This document shows positions 7,596-15,295 of a DNA stretch of 28,483 bases, piece by piece (position 1 is the stretch's first letter; every line of letters starts with the position of its first letter). The stretch covers positions 1 to 28,483 of the forward strand of contig JAUQYT010000122.1 in NCBI GenBank assembly GCA_030587605.1. Direction: 5' to 3'. A program made the translations under genes and the position numbers. The stretch is from Candidatus Njordarchaeum guaymasense (GTDB taxonomy: Archaea > Asgardarchaeota > Njordarchaeia > Njordarchaeales > Njordarchaeaceae). The notes under the pieces were generated by a model that searched no databases, was not told the DNA's origin, and worked only from the letters and a program-made list of their open reading frames with translations.

Positions 7596-8798
7596 ATGCC
7601 AAAAGAAGAAATCGAGAAAATGGGCCAAGCCATACTCAAAGCGCTTCACGAAGCCAACGAGTTAACCTTGGAAGACGCTGAGATCAATGCTGAGGAACTT
7701 ATCGTGGATCTAGTTCCATTCGTTCAAGCAGCTGTCGGGCAGGCTGTCCAGCTGCCCCCCTCTTTAGGCGTTGGCGTTCCACCAGTGCTAAAGTACTTTG
7801 AGGCCGCCTATCAGCCTCCCAAGCTTGAATTCCCGGGAAAAATAGTTGAAGTAAGGTACGGAGGTTCAAAGAGGCGGAAGAAAGTTGTAATCGGAGGAGA
7901 AACGACTCTACCATTCTACAGATTCATGGCTCCTTCGCCGCACAGACCTGCCGTCACATTTGACATATTCGATATGCCACAACACTTACCCAAGCCAATC
8001 AGGGTCAACTTTGAGGAAGTCATGGAAGACGCAGGCGAATGGGCAAAGCGTGCTGTGCAGAGATTTGGAGCAGACGCCGTGACCATACACCTAGTGAGCA
8101 CAGACCCATACATCAAGAATACTTCTGCAGAAGAGGCGGCTAAGACTGTTGAGAAAGTTCTCCAAGCAGTGGATGTTCCTGTGTTGATCGGTGGTTCAGG
8201 TAATAAGGAGAAGGACCCAGGGGTTCTTGAGAAGGCGGCTGAAGTTGCACATGGAGAGAGGGTCTCGCTGAACTCAGCTGCTCTTGACTTGGACTACAAG
8301 AGGATCGCGCGAGCAGCAAAGAAGTACGATCACATCGTATTGTCTTGGACTCAGCTCGATATGAACAACCAGAAGAAGTTGAACACTCTGCTGCTGGATG
8401 AAGGCATGCCACAGGATCAGATTGTGATGGATCCAACCTGCGCTGCTCTGGGATATGGACTTGAATACTCGTTCAGTATCTATGAGCGGATCAGGATTGC
8501 AGCTCTGAAAGGTGACACGGTGCTGGCGAACCCCATGAGCGCTGGAGCGACCAACGCTTGGGGAGCCAGAGAAGCTTGGATGAGCGAGAAGAAGGTTCCT
8601 GCGTGGGGACCAAGTGAACTTAGGGGCACAATATGGGAAGCGCTAACTAGTTTAACACTCTGCCTAGCTGGCTGCAACATATTTATGATGCTACATCCGA
8701 GCAGCGTTAGAATGTTCAAGACAATGGTGGACTACCTAGTAGCTGAGCCGAAGGCTTTAGCCTCCTCTATCGAAAACTGGATTGCTATGAAGTCCTGA
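7596..8798 (+). CDS. cdhD: CODH/ACS corrinoid iron-sulfur protein, delta (small) subunit (CdhD)
   Basis: CdhD is the small TIM-barrel subunit of the corrinoid/iron-sulfur protein that receives the methyl group from tetrahydromethanopterin and presents it to CdhC. The 400-residue length is typical. Recognisable segments include KIVEVRYGG near 82-90, the conserved GGETTLPFY near 100-108, LIGGSGNKEKDPGVLEKAAE near 197-216, and MDPTCAALGYGLEYS near 277-291. A strong GGGAGGAG lies 11 nt before the ATG. It is in tight order with cdhC (21-nt gap) and cdhE (19-nt gap), so the three are almost certainly one transcript. Confidence 0.95.
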   Translation: MPKEEIEKMGQAILKALHEANELTLEDAEINAEELIVDLVPFVQAAVGQAVQLPPSLGVGVPPVLKYFEAAYQPPKLEFPGKIVEVRYGGSKRRKKVVIGGETTLPFYRFMAPSPHRPAVTFDIFDMPQHLPKPIRVNFEEVMEDAGEWAKRAVQRFGADAVTIHLVSTDPYIKNTSAEEAAKTVEKVLQAVDVPVLIGGSGNKEKDPGVLEKAAEVAHGERVSLNSAALDLDYKRIARAAKKYDHIVLSWTQLDMNNQKKLNTLLLDEGMPQDQIVMDPTCAALGYGLEYSFSIYERIRIAALKGDTVLANPMSAGATNAWGAREAWMSEKKVPAWGPSELRGTIWEALTSLTLCLAGCNIFMMLHPSSVRMFKTMVDYLVAEPKALASSIENWIAMKS

Positions 8799-8817
8799 AA
8801 CATAGGAGGTTACAATC

Positions 8818-10608
8818 ATGTCAAAGAGACCAAGTCCTTTAGAGCTTCACAGGTATCTCCCGCAGACAAACTGCCGCAAATGTGGTGAAGAAACCTGCAT
8901 GGCGTTTGCCATGAAACTCATTGATCGATCGGCTGAACTGAGCCAATGCACCCCGCTCTATGTCCCAGAATTCAAGAAGAATCTGGAAACACTCGAAAAG
9001 CTAACAACACCACCAGTCCGCGTCGTGAGAATCGGCGACGGGCCACGTGCAGTCAAGATAGGTGGAAAGGAAGTTGTTCACAGACACGAGCTAACATACA
9101 CTAACCCGACAGCTATTGCCATAGACGTTCACGACGAGATGCCCGAAGACCTAATAATCCAGAGAGCCAAGACAACGGGCGAGTTCAGCGTCATAAGGAT
9201 CGGAAAAGAGTTGAAACTGGACCTCATCGCTGTGAGGAGTGTTTCGTGTGATCCGAAGAAGTTCGCTAGAGCCGTTGAGGTAGTGACCAGGAACAGCAAT
9301 CTACCTATCATCCTGTGCTCATTTGAGCCCGCTGTTCTGAGAGCAGGCCTCGAAGTTGCCAAGGGCAAGCGCCCGCTGATCTACGGCGCCACAAAAGACA
9401 ACTGGAAGGAGGTAGCATCCTTAGCTGTTGAGTTTAACTGTCCAGTTACAGTTTTTGCGTCTGACGACCTATCAACCATCAAGTCTCTCGCCGTGACTCT
9501 TCAGAGGGGCGGTGTGCCAGGGATTGTCTTGGATCCAGGTACTGCTTACGGTGAAGGCGTGCTAGGCCCGACTCTTGATAGGTTTGTGATGCTGAGAAGG
9601 GCAGCGATCGAGATGGGAGACGGCGACGTCGGATGGCCACTGATGGGTGTTCCCGCGGTGATTTGGGCAGGAAAGAATGGGACACACACAAATGAGGAGA
9701 TAATCGAACTCGCACAGAAGGAGTCTATACTAGCGTCTATGTTGATGACTAGGTACGCGGACATACTCGTTTGTCATACTCCTGACATGTGGGCACTGCT
9801 TCCTGCAGTGACTTTGAGACAGAATCTATACGCAGATCCGAGGATACACCCAGCTGTCGACGCTGGGCTGAAGACGGTTGGCTCTCCAAACGAGTTGTCT
9901 CCGGTATTCTTGACCACAAATTTCGCATTGACTTACTACACTGTGCGTTCAGACATAGAACAAGCGAAGATGGATGCATGGTTACTGGTCCTTGACACAG
10001 GTGGGATTGGAGTTGAGAGCTCAACAGCAGGTGGACAACTTAACGCTGGAGCCGCTGCGGAACTGGTGAAGTCATCAGGAATCGAGTCAAAGGTGAATCA
10101 CAGAGTGCTGGTAATCCCTGGAATGGCAGCAAGGTTCCAAGGCGAGATGGAGGACACCACAAAGTGGGACATATTCGTTGGGCCTAGGGACTCATCAGCA
10201 ATACCTGATTTCATAAGAGAGAAGTACGTGATCAAGCCTGGCCTAAGATTTGCGGGCGAACCAAAAGCAGATTCACCAGTGCTACTCACAACAAATGCGA
10301 TAAAGTCCTACTACACTATGAAGATCCCACTTGAGGGAAAAGTGGATGTATGGATACTTACGCTCGACACAGGTGGCAAGGAACTAGAGCAAGCAATGAG
10401 CGAGAAGATACTCACGTCCCAAGCAGTAGCGAACTTGATGAAGGAAGCCGAAATTGACAAACAGGTAAAGCACAAGAAGTTAGTGATCCCCGCTCAAGCT
10501 GAAAGCCTAAAGAACGACATAAAGAAAGCGACAGGGTGGGACATAATTGTTGCACCACCCGATCCATCAAAGTTAGTACCATCCTTGAAGAAACCTGCAG
10601 GAAAGTAA
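8818..10608 (+). CDS. cdhE: CODH/ACS corrinoid iron-sulfur protein, gamma (large) subunit with duplicated C-terminal domain (CdhE)
   Basis: CdhE carries the corrinoid and a 4Fe-4S cluster and shuttles methyl groups between tetrahydromethanopterin and CdhC. The N-terminal Fe-S motif C19-x2-C22-x4-C27-x16-C44 is intact. A TIM-barrel domain follows (about 95-350). The usual C-terminal corrinoid-associated domain (361-467) has TTNFALTYYT, LVLDTGG, GGQL, VLVIPGMAARFQGE and VGPRDSS. The protein is 596 residues against about 450-470 normally. The extra 125 residues are a second, diverged copy of this domain (486-591) with matching SPVxLTTN, YYT, LDTGG, KLVIP and WDIxVxP landmarks. The second copy lacks the GMAAR and GPRDSS motifs. 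AGGAGGT precedes the ATG, and the frame is continuous through both copies. Confidence 0.95.
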   Translation: MSKRPSPLELHRYLPQTNCRKCGEETCMAFAMKLIDRSAELSQCTPLYVPEFKKNLETLEKLTTPPVRVVRIGDGPRAVKIGGKEVVHRHELTYTNPTAIAIDVHDEMPEDLIIQRAKTTGEFSVIRIGKELKLDLIAVRSVSCDPKKFARAVEVVTRNSNLPIILCSFEPAVLRAGLEVAKGKRPLIYGATKDNWKEVASLAVEFNCPVTVFASDDLSTIKSLAVTLQRGGVPGIVLDPGTAYGEGVLGPTLDRFVMLRRAAIEMGDGDVGWPLMGVPAVIWAGKNGTHTNEEIIELAQKESILASMLMTRYADILVCHTPDMWALLPAVTLRQNLYADPRIHPAVDAGLKTVGSPNELSPVFLTTNFALTYYTVRSDIEQAKMDAWLLVLDTGGIGVESSTAGGQLNAGAAAELVKSSGIESKVNHRVLVIPGMAARFQGEMEDTTKWDIFVGPRDSSAIPDFIREKYVIKPGLRFAGEPKADSPVLLTTNAIKSYYTMKIPLEGKVDVWILTLDTGGKELEQAMSEKILTSQAVANLMKEAEIDKQVKHKKLVIPAQAESLKNDIKKATGWDIIVAPPDPSKLVPSLKKPAGK

Positions 10609-11295
10609 AACGCATTGCAGGCCCCTTCAACATCTTTCTATTCTTTTTAGTCTTGGCCGAGACAACTGGTCTCCATATTCTCTTCTTCAGAGAAAGATCA
10701 TAGTTAGTCTGCTAATAAGTCCATAACGAACCACTGAATCCCTCTAGTGGTGCTGTCAAGAGTGGGAAAAATAAGCTATGGATAGCTGTAGCACCAGCTG
10801 TCTTTCTGAGTGTCCCTTGAGCTTTTCGTTGCTTTGGTCGAGGCTACTGACGACACATCAAGCTACATGCTTCGTTCCTTGATGCTTCTCTTATGTGCGC
10901 TCAGTGGGACGGGGATCTCGATAGGTTCCTTAACCGCTGCAATTTCCTCTAATTCTTCGCCGACTATTAGAGGGACACAAACGCTGCAAACTCCGGATAG
11001 ACAAACATCGATTTTATAGCTGTCACAAGGGAGCTTCAATATCAAGTCTCCCACAAACTAGTTTACAGTTATAAAATAGGTCCAAGTCTATATTTAAGGG
11101 TTATCACATTTCTCCGAATATGAACAGTGACATCGATATTTGTCGATAACTTCGCAACCGAATGAAGATCCATGGTAATTAGAAAAGAGTATCACCTACT
11201 CTGATATGATGTCTGAACGTCCGATGCTTAATAAGTGCAATCTCGTGCCAAGTAGAGAATGAGATTATGAGTTCATAGCGAGGTTGGAAGTTGAG
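10609..11295. other. Long intergenic region with candidate RNA structures
   Basis: About 690 nt between cdhE and the cobalamin adenosyltransferase gene. T-rich sequence at 10633-10648 may terminate the cdh transcript. CCACT (10731-10735) can pair with AGTGG (10746-10750). The overlapping TGGTGCT (10748-10754) can instead pair with AGCACCA (10790-10796), enclosing a hairpin AGCTA/TAGCT (10774-10778, 10783-10787). TATA-like sites lie at 11069-11079, 11088-11098 and 11227-11235. An ATCGA/TCGAT inverted repeat (11132-11147) could be an operator. No tRNA or standard cobalamin riboswitch box was recognised. One weak minus-strand ORF is listed separately. Confidence 0.35.
10863..11054 (-). CDS. Small hypothetical protein with a CxxxxCxxC cluster (uncertain)
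   Basis: A 63-codon minus-strand frame starting at GTG 11054. Its codon choice resembles neighbouring genes, and it has an orderly layout: three cysteines in CLSGVCSVC near residues 18-26, a hydrophobic VPLIVG segment, an acidic EELEEI stretch and a basic tail. An A/T-rich TATA-like stretch lies 35-50 nt upstream on the minus strand. There is no Shine-Dalgarno motif. I do not recognise a family. A plus-strand frame (10810-11019) overlaps it and looks less protein-like. It may be spurious. Confidence 0.3.
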   Translation of the reverse strand: MGDLILKLPCDSYKIDVCLSGVCSVCVPLIVGEELEEIAAVKEPIEIPVPLSAHKRSIKERSM

Positions 11296-11817
11296 ATGGA
11301 GACCGGTCTAGTACATGTTTTAACTGGGGATGGACCTGGGAAAACCACGTCCGCACTGGGCATAGCTCTAAGAGCAATAGGCCACGGATACAATGTCTAC
11401 ATGGTTATGTTTGTGAAGGGAAAACCAAACTACGGCGAGATACTAGCATCTAGGATGCTTCCCGGCTTCACAATAATCTACTCAGGTCGAGAACAATTTC
11501 TTGATAGGAAGAACCCTGACAAAGTAGACGTAGAGCTAGCTCAGAAAAGCCTCGAGCACGCGAAAGAGGTAATCATGAGTGAAAGGTACGACGTTGTAAT
11601 CCTGGACGAAATTAACGTTGCGATTGATTATGGTTTAGTAAGACTGAAAGACATAATTCAGTTGATCAAGGAGAAACCAAAGAAAGTCGAATTGATATTG
11701 ACTGGTCGGCGGGCACGAAAGGAACTCCTAGAGTACGCCGACTACGTTACAGAGATGCAGGAAATCAAACATCCGTACACTAGAGGAATACTAGTTAGGG
11801 AAGGAATAGAGTATTAA
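11296..11817 (+). CDS. cobO: Cob(I)yrinic acid a,c-diamide / cob(I)alamin adenosyltransferase (BtuR/CobO type)
   Basis: This ATP-dependent enzyme attaches the 5'-deoxyadenosyl group to cob(I)alamin or its precursors, giving adenosylcobalamin. The 173-residue product begins with LVHVLTGDGPGKTTSALG, the CobO-family P-loop (K16, T17; the family usually has GKGKTT). VVILDEINVAIDYGL near 97-111 is the Walker B/DEIN signature. LILTGR near 134-139 and the C-terminal MQEIKHPYTRGI (near 152-164) are also diagnostic. ATG 11296 is chosen because GAGG at 11280-11283 is 12 nt upstream; an in-frame TTG at 11284 would overlap that motif. Its position before the B12-dependent mutase genes suggests it supplies their cofactor. 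Confidence 0.92.
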   Translation: METGLVHVLTGDGPGKTTSALGIALRAIGHGYNVYMVMFVKGKPNYGEILASRMLPGFTIIYSGREQFLDRKNPDKVDVELAQKSLEHAKEVIMSERYDVVILDEINVAIDYGLVRLKDIIQLIKEKPKKVELILTGRRARKELLEYADYVTEMQEIKHPYTRGILVREGIEY

Positions 11818-11980
11818 GGCAGGTCTAAGGAACTACGCTGATCAAAAGACATCAACCTGAGGAATGAAAAAGAAGATAAATCCATTATCACTACCGTCCT
11901 AGGTAGGGTTCCGCTTCAAGTGGATGATTATCTTTAAAGTTCACACTACAATCATCGTGTCAAAAAGGGATGAACGTAAA

Positions 11981-13747
11981 ATGCTTGATAGGTCCTCATC
12001 GAGTCAAGACTATTGGAAGAGCAAATTGGGAATGATTGCTAATCGGAAGTCACGTACCCCGTCATTGTTCAATGAGAAAGCTCTGAGAAATATCAGAGAG
12101 AATCAAACTCGTTGGGAGCAGACCACGTTGAAGCCATATGCTTCAAAGAACCCTGAACAAAAAGGGAAATTCGAGAATCTCTCTGGTATAGAGGTCAAGA
12201 GAGTATACTCTCCTTGTGACGTTCCGTACCTAGATTATGAACGGGATCTTGGCTTCCCCGGTGATTCACCTTTCACTAGGGGAGTTTACTCAACGATGTA
12301 CCGGGGGAAGTTATGGACCATGAGAATGTTCTCTGGGTACGGATCAGCTGAAGACACCAACGAGAGGTGGAAGTATCTTCTCAAACAGGGCGAGACCGGG
12401 TTAAGTACGGCTTTTCACATGCCAACGATCTATGGATACGACTCTGATAGTGTTAGGGCTTACGGGGAAGTCGGCAAATGTGGAGTTGCTATAGATTCAC
12501 TGAAGGATATGGAGATACTTTTCAACGGAATTCCTTTGGATCAGGTAAGCACTTCGATGACGATCAATGCACCAGCTGCAGTGCTCACGGCAATGTATGC
12601 AGCAGTAGGCGAAAAGCAGGGAGTCCCCCAAGAGAAGCTAAGAGGAACAATACAGAACGACCTACTCAAAGAGTACATTGCTCAGAAATCCTGGATATTT
12701 CCACCAGAAGGGTCCTTGAGAATAATGAGAGACATAATGGTTTACTGCACACGCCAGATGCCCCTTTGGAACTACGTTAGCATAAGTGGGTACCATATCA
12801 GGGAAGCAGGAGCAACCGCTGTTCAGGAACTCGCCTTCACTTTGGCGGACGGCTTCGCCTACGTTGACTTAGGGGTGAAAGCGGGACTGCCCGTAGACGA
12901 ATTTGCTCCGAGGCTCTCATTCTTCTTCAATTCTCACAATGATTTCTTTGAGGAGATCGCCAAGTTCCGTGCCGCTAGAAGAATATGGGCGACGGTGATG
13001 AAAGAGAAGTATGGCGCCAAAGATACTAGATCAATGTTGCTCAGAGTTCACACCCAAACAGCCGGGTGTTCTCTGACATGGCAGCAACCTTTAGTTAACA
13101 TTGTTAGAGCGGCCTATCAGGCCCTTGCGGCAGTGCTAGGCGGGACACAATCCCTGCACACTGATTCATACGATGAAGCTTGGGCGGTTCCATCGGAAGG
13201 AGCTGCCTTGATTGCTCTAAGAACCCAGCAGGTGCTCGCAGACGAAACTGGTGTCACAAATACTATAGACCCTCTGGCCGGATCATACTTTGTAGAGTGG
13301 CTGACAACCGAAATGGAGGAACAAGCCTACAAGTACTTTGACAAAATAGATACTATAGGCGGGGTTCTAGAAGCCATAAAGAATGGTTACCTGCAAAGGG
13401 AGATCGCCGAAAGTTCATACAGGTACCAGAGAAAGATCGAACGTGGGGAAATCCCGATCATAGGCGTCAACAAGTACCGTATGGAAGGGGAAGAGCCGAT
13501 AAATTATCTGAAGGTCGACCCTGTGGTTCAGGAGAAACAGATTCAAAGAGTCAGGAAACTACGCGAAGAAAGAGATAGCTCCAGATGGAAGCAAGCCATG
13601 GATGAACTTAGGAAGGCTATGGAAGACCAGAACGCGAACCTAATGTATCCAATTCTGAAAGCTGTGAAAGCGTACGCGACTGTTGGAGAGATCATAGGCC
13701 TTGGTAGAGAGGTATTCGGTGAATGGAAGGAGCCAACCATCTTCTAA
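11981..13747 (+). CDS. Acyl-CoA mutase large subunit (methylmalonyl-CoA mutase family; isobutyryl-CoA mutase-like pocket)
   Basis: This is the catalytic TIM-barrel subunit of an adenosylcobalamin-dependent acyl-CoA mutase, 588 residues, with the B12-binding domain encoded by the next gene. Family motifs include STMYRGKLWTMR (104-115), RGTIQNDLLKEY (221-232), SISGYHIREAGA with catalytic-region H272, and APRLSFFF. Against P. shermanii methylmalonyl-CoA mutase, Tyr89 aligns with F117 and Arg207 with Q235. That Phe/Gln pair is the pattern reported for isobutyryl-CoA mutase, because Arg207 contacts the methylmalonyl carboxylate. Automated annotation would probably call this mcmA1. ATG 11981 has AAAAAGGGA 10 nt upstream; in-frame GTG 11957 and ATG 11924 lack ribosome sites. 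The small subunit follows after 20 nt. Confidence 0.9.
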   Translation: MLDRSSSSQDYWKSKLGMIANRKSRTPSLFNEKALRNIRENQTRWEQTTLKPYASKNPEQKGKFENLSGIEVKRVYSPCDVPYLDYERDLGFPGDSPFTRGVYSTMYRGKLWTMRMFSGYGSAEDTNERWKYLLKQGETGLSTAFHMPTIYGYDSDSVRAYGEVGKCGVAIDSLKDMEILFNGIPLDQVSTSMTINAPAAVLTAMYAAVGEKQGVPQEKLRGTIQNDLLKEYIAQKSWIFPPEGSLRIMRDIMVYCTRQMPLWNYVSISGYHIREAGATAVQELAFTLADGFAYVDLGVKAGLPVDEFAPRLSFFFNSHNDFFEEIAKFRAARRIWATVMKEKYGAKDTRSMLLRVHTQTAGCSLTWQQPLVNIVRAAYQALAAVLGGTQSLHTDSYDEAWAVPSEGAALIALRTQQVLADETGVTNTIDPLAGSYFVEWLTTEMEEQAYKYFDKIDTIGGVLEAIKNGYLQREIAESSYRYQRKIERGEIPIIGVNKYRMEGEEPINYLKVDPVVQEKQIQRVRKLREERDSSRWKQAMDELRKAMEDQNANLMYPILKAVKAYATVGEIIGLGREVFGEWKEPTIF

Positions 13748-13767
13748 CCATTAGGAGGAATCCGAGC

Positions 13768-14208
13768 ATGTCGAAGGTCCAAGGTAAAATAAGAGTCCTA
13801 GTAGCGAAGCCAGGATTGGACGGTCATGATAGAGGAGCGCTAGTCCTCTGCAGGGCTTTCAGGGATGCGGGCGCCGAGGTAATATATACGGGGTTATTGG
13901 CGACTCCCGATCAAGTCGTCCAGACGGCAGTAGATGAAGATGTCGACGTCGTGATGCTATCACTTCTAAACGGTGCCCACATGGTCGCATTTCCTAGAGT
14001 TGTCAAGCTCCTAAGGGATAAGGGCGCAGGCGACATCCTTGTCTTCGGTGGCGGAATAATACCTGAAGAAGATAAGCCACAACTCGAAAAGGAAGGCGTA
14101 CTTGGGAACTGGGGCCCTGGGACTACACTCGACCTGATAGTCGGGACCGTATTCAATAAGATCAAGGAACGTCGACAGAGAAGCAAGCAAGGCAAGAAAG
14201 GAAAATAA
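13768..14208 (+). CDS. Acyl-CoA mutase small subunit, B12-binding domain (methylmalonyl-CoA mutase C-terminal family)
   Basis: A 146-residue cobalamin-binding protein that completes the mutase. It carries the DxHxxG motif in KPGLDGHDRG (D18, H20, G23; the histidine is the lower axial cobalt ligand), the LSLLNGAH segment near 72-79 (usual S-x-L), and the glycine-rich VFGGGIIPEEDK near 93-104. AGGAGG lies 9 nt before ATG 13768, which is preferred over upstream in-frame starts that overlap the large-subunit gene. The basic, lysine/arginine-rich C-terminus (about 130-146) is longer than the core fold needs. Separate large and small subunits are usual in archaea. Confidence 0.93.
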   Translation: MSKVQGKIRVLVAKPGLDGHDRGALVLCRAFRDAGAEVIYTGLLATPDQVVQTAVDEDVDVVMLSLLNGAHMVAFPRVVKLLRDKGAGDILVFGGGIIPEEDKPQLEKEGVLGNWGPGTTLDLIVGTVFNKIKERRQRSKQGKKGK

Positions 14209-14307
14209 GACGCAAATTCAGGACAGGATTCAAGCAACTGGGGTTCACTACATTTTCACCCAATCAAAGTACTTCACCGTTTGGCAGGAAAGCAGGTGCA
14301 TCGATAA

Positions 14308-15252
14308 TTGAGTCTGGATCTCGTAGAACGACTACTAAATCGCGACCGCAGGGCGCTAGGGAAACTCATGACTCTAGTCGATGACGGAGCGCCTGAAGGC
14401 AAAGAGGCAATTATCAAACTGTTCCCTAAAACGGGACGCGCCCACATCGTAGGTATCACAGGTGCCCCGGGCGTTGGCAAGAGCTCTTTGATAAACGCAA
14501 TAACGGGAAAGCTAAGAGAAAAGGGGAAAACCGTTGGGATAGTTGCAGTGGATCCAACAAGCCCTTTTAGCGGAGGGGCGCTTTTAGGCGACCGGATTAG
14601 AATGCAAGATCATTTCACGGACGAAGGAGTCTTCATACGTAGCTTAGCCTCAAGAGGATCAGTTGGGGGCTTGTCAAAGTCAGTCAATAATATGATCAGG
14701 TTACTAGACGCCTTTGGCAGAGATGTGATCATAGTTGAGACGGTTGGCGCAGGACAGGCAGAGGTGGACATAGTCAAAGTAGCCCATACAGTCATCGTGA
14801 TCTTGTCCCCAAGTTATGGGGATGTCATTCAGATGCTCAAGGCAGGTATAATTGAGATCGGCGACATGTTCGTCATAAACAAGTCAGATCTGGAGGGCGC
14901 TCATAGAGCCTTCGAAGGACTAATGTCTGTTCTTGAACTTAGCCAACAGAGGGAAGGATGGAAACCTCCCATAATCGAGACGGTAGCCACAGAGCAAAGA
15001 GGGATAACTGAATTAGTTGAAACGATCGAGCGGCATAGAGAGTACCTTGAAAAGACCAAACTACTGAACATAAGAGAAAGTAAAAGAGTGGAAAATGAAC
15101 TCATCGACTTGGTTAACGAGCGCGTCTATGAAAAGATCAAGGAAGGCAACACAGGCGAAGGAGAAAACCTGAAAACAATAGTATCTAAGGTAGTGTCAAA
15201 GCAACTTGACCCGTATAGCGCCGCTGAGAAGATTATTTCGGCACTTGGTTAG
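14308..15252 (+). CDS. meaB: MeaB/ArgK-type GTPase, mutase-associated G-protein chaperone
   Basis: MeaB-family GTPases gate cofactor loading and protect B12-dependent acyl-CoA mutases from inactivation. The 314-residue protein has Walker A GAPGVGKSS (52-60), the G3 region DPTSPFSGGALLGDRIRM (about 81-98), VETVGAGQAEVD (about 143-154) and the NKSD guanine-specificity motif (about 192-195). It starts at TTG 14308, with a moderate AGGTG about 9 nt upstream and no in-frame ATG nearby. The 99-nt gap after the mutase small subunit suggests the same transcription unit. T8 at 15282-15289 ends it. Sequence alone does not tell which mutase substrate class it serves. Confidence 0.93.
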   Translation: MSLDLVERLLNRDRRALGKLMTLVDDGAPEGKEAIIKLFPKTGRAHIVGITGAPGVGKSSLINAITGKLREKGKTVGIVAVDPTSPFSGGALLGDRIRMQDHFTDEGVFIRSLASRGSVGGLSKSVNNMIRLLDAFGRDVIIVETVGAGQAEVDIVKVAHTVIVILSPSYGDVIQMLKAGIIEIGDMFVINKSDLEGAHRAFEGLMSVLELSQQREGWKPPIIETVATEQRGITELVETIERHREYLEKTKLLNIRESKRVENELIDLVNERVYEKIKEGNTGEGENLKTIVSKVVSKQLDPYSAAEKIISALG

Positions 15253-15281
15253 GACAGACAGACGCGCTGGATGGATTATCG

Positions 15282-15289
15282 TTTTTTTT
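15282..15289 (+). terminator. Poly-T terminator after meaB
   Basis: Eight consecutive T residues lie 30 nt after the meaB stop, in the gap between convergent genes. This is the usual form of an archaeal intrinsic terminator. Confidence 0.6.
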
Positions 15290-15295
15290 GACTGG

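Noticed and set aside
7741..8719. Several minus-strand frames over cdhD
   Set aside because: Shadows of a clearly conserved gene.
10810..11019. Plus-strand 69-codon frame before the adenosyltransferase gene
   Set aside because: Serine/threonine-rich shadow-like composition with no ribosome site; the opposite strand is the better, though still weak, coding candidate.
10609..11295. Cobalamin riboswitch upstream of the adenosyltransferase gene
   Set aside because: The stems seen do not contain a recognisable conserved B12-box core.
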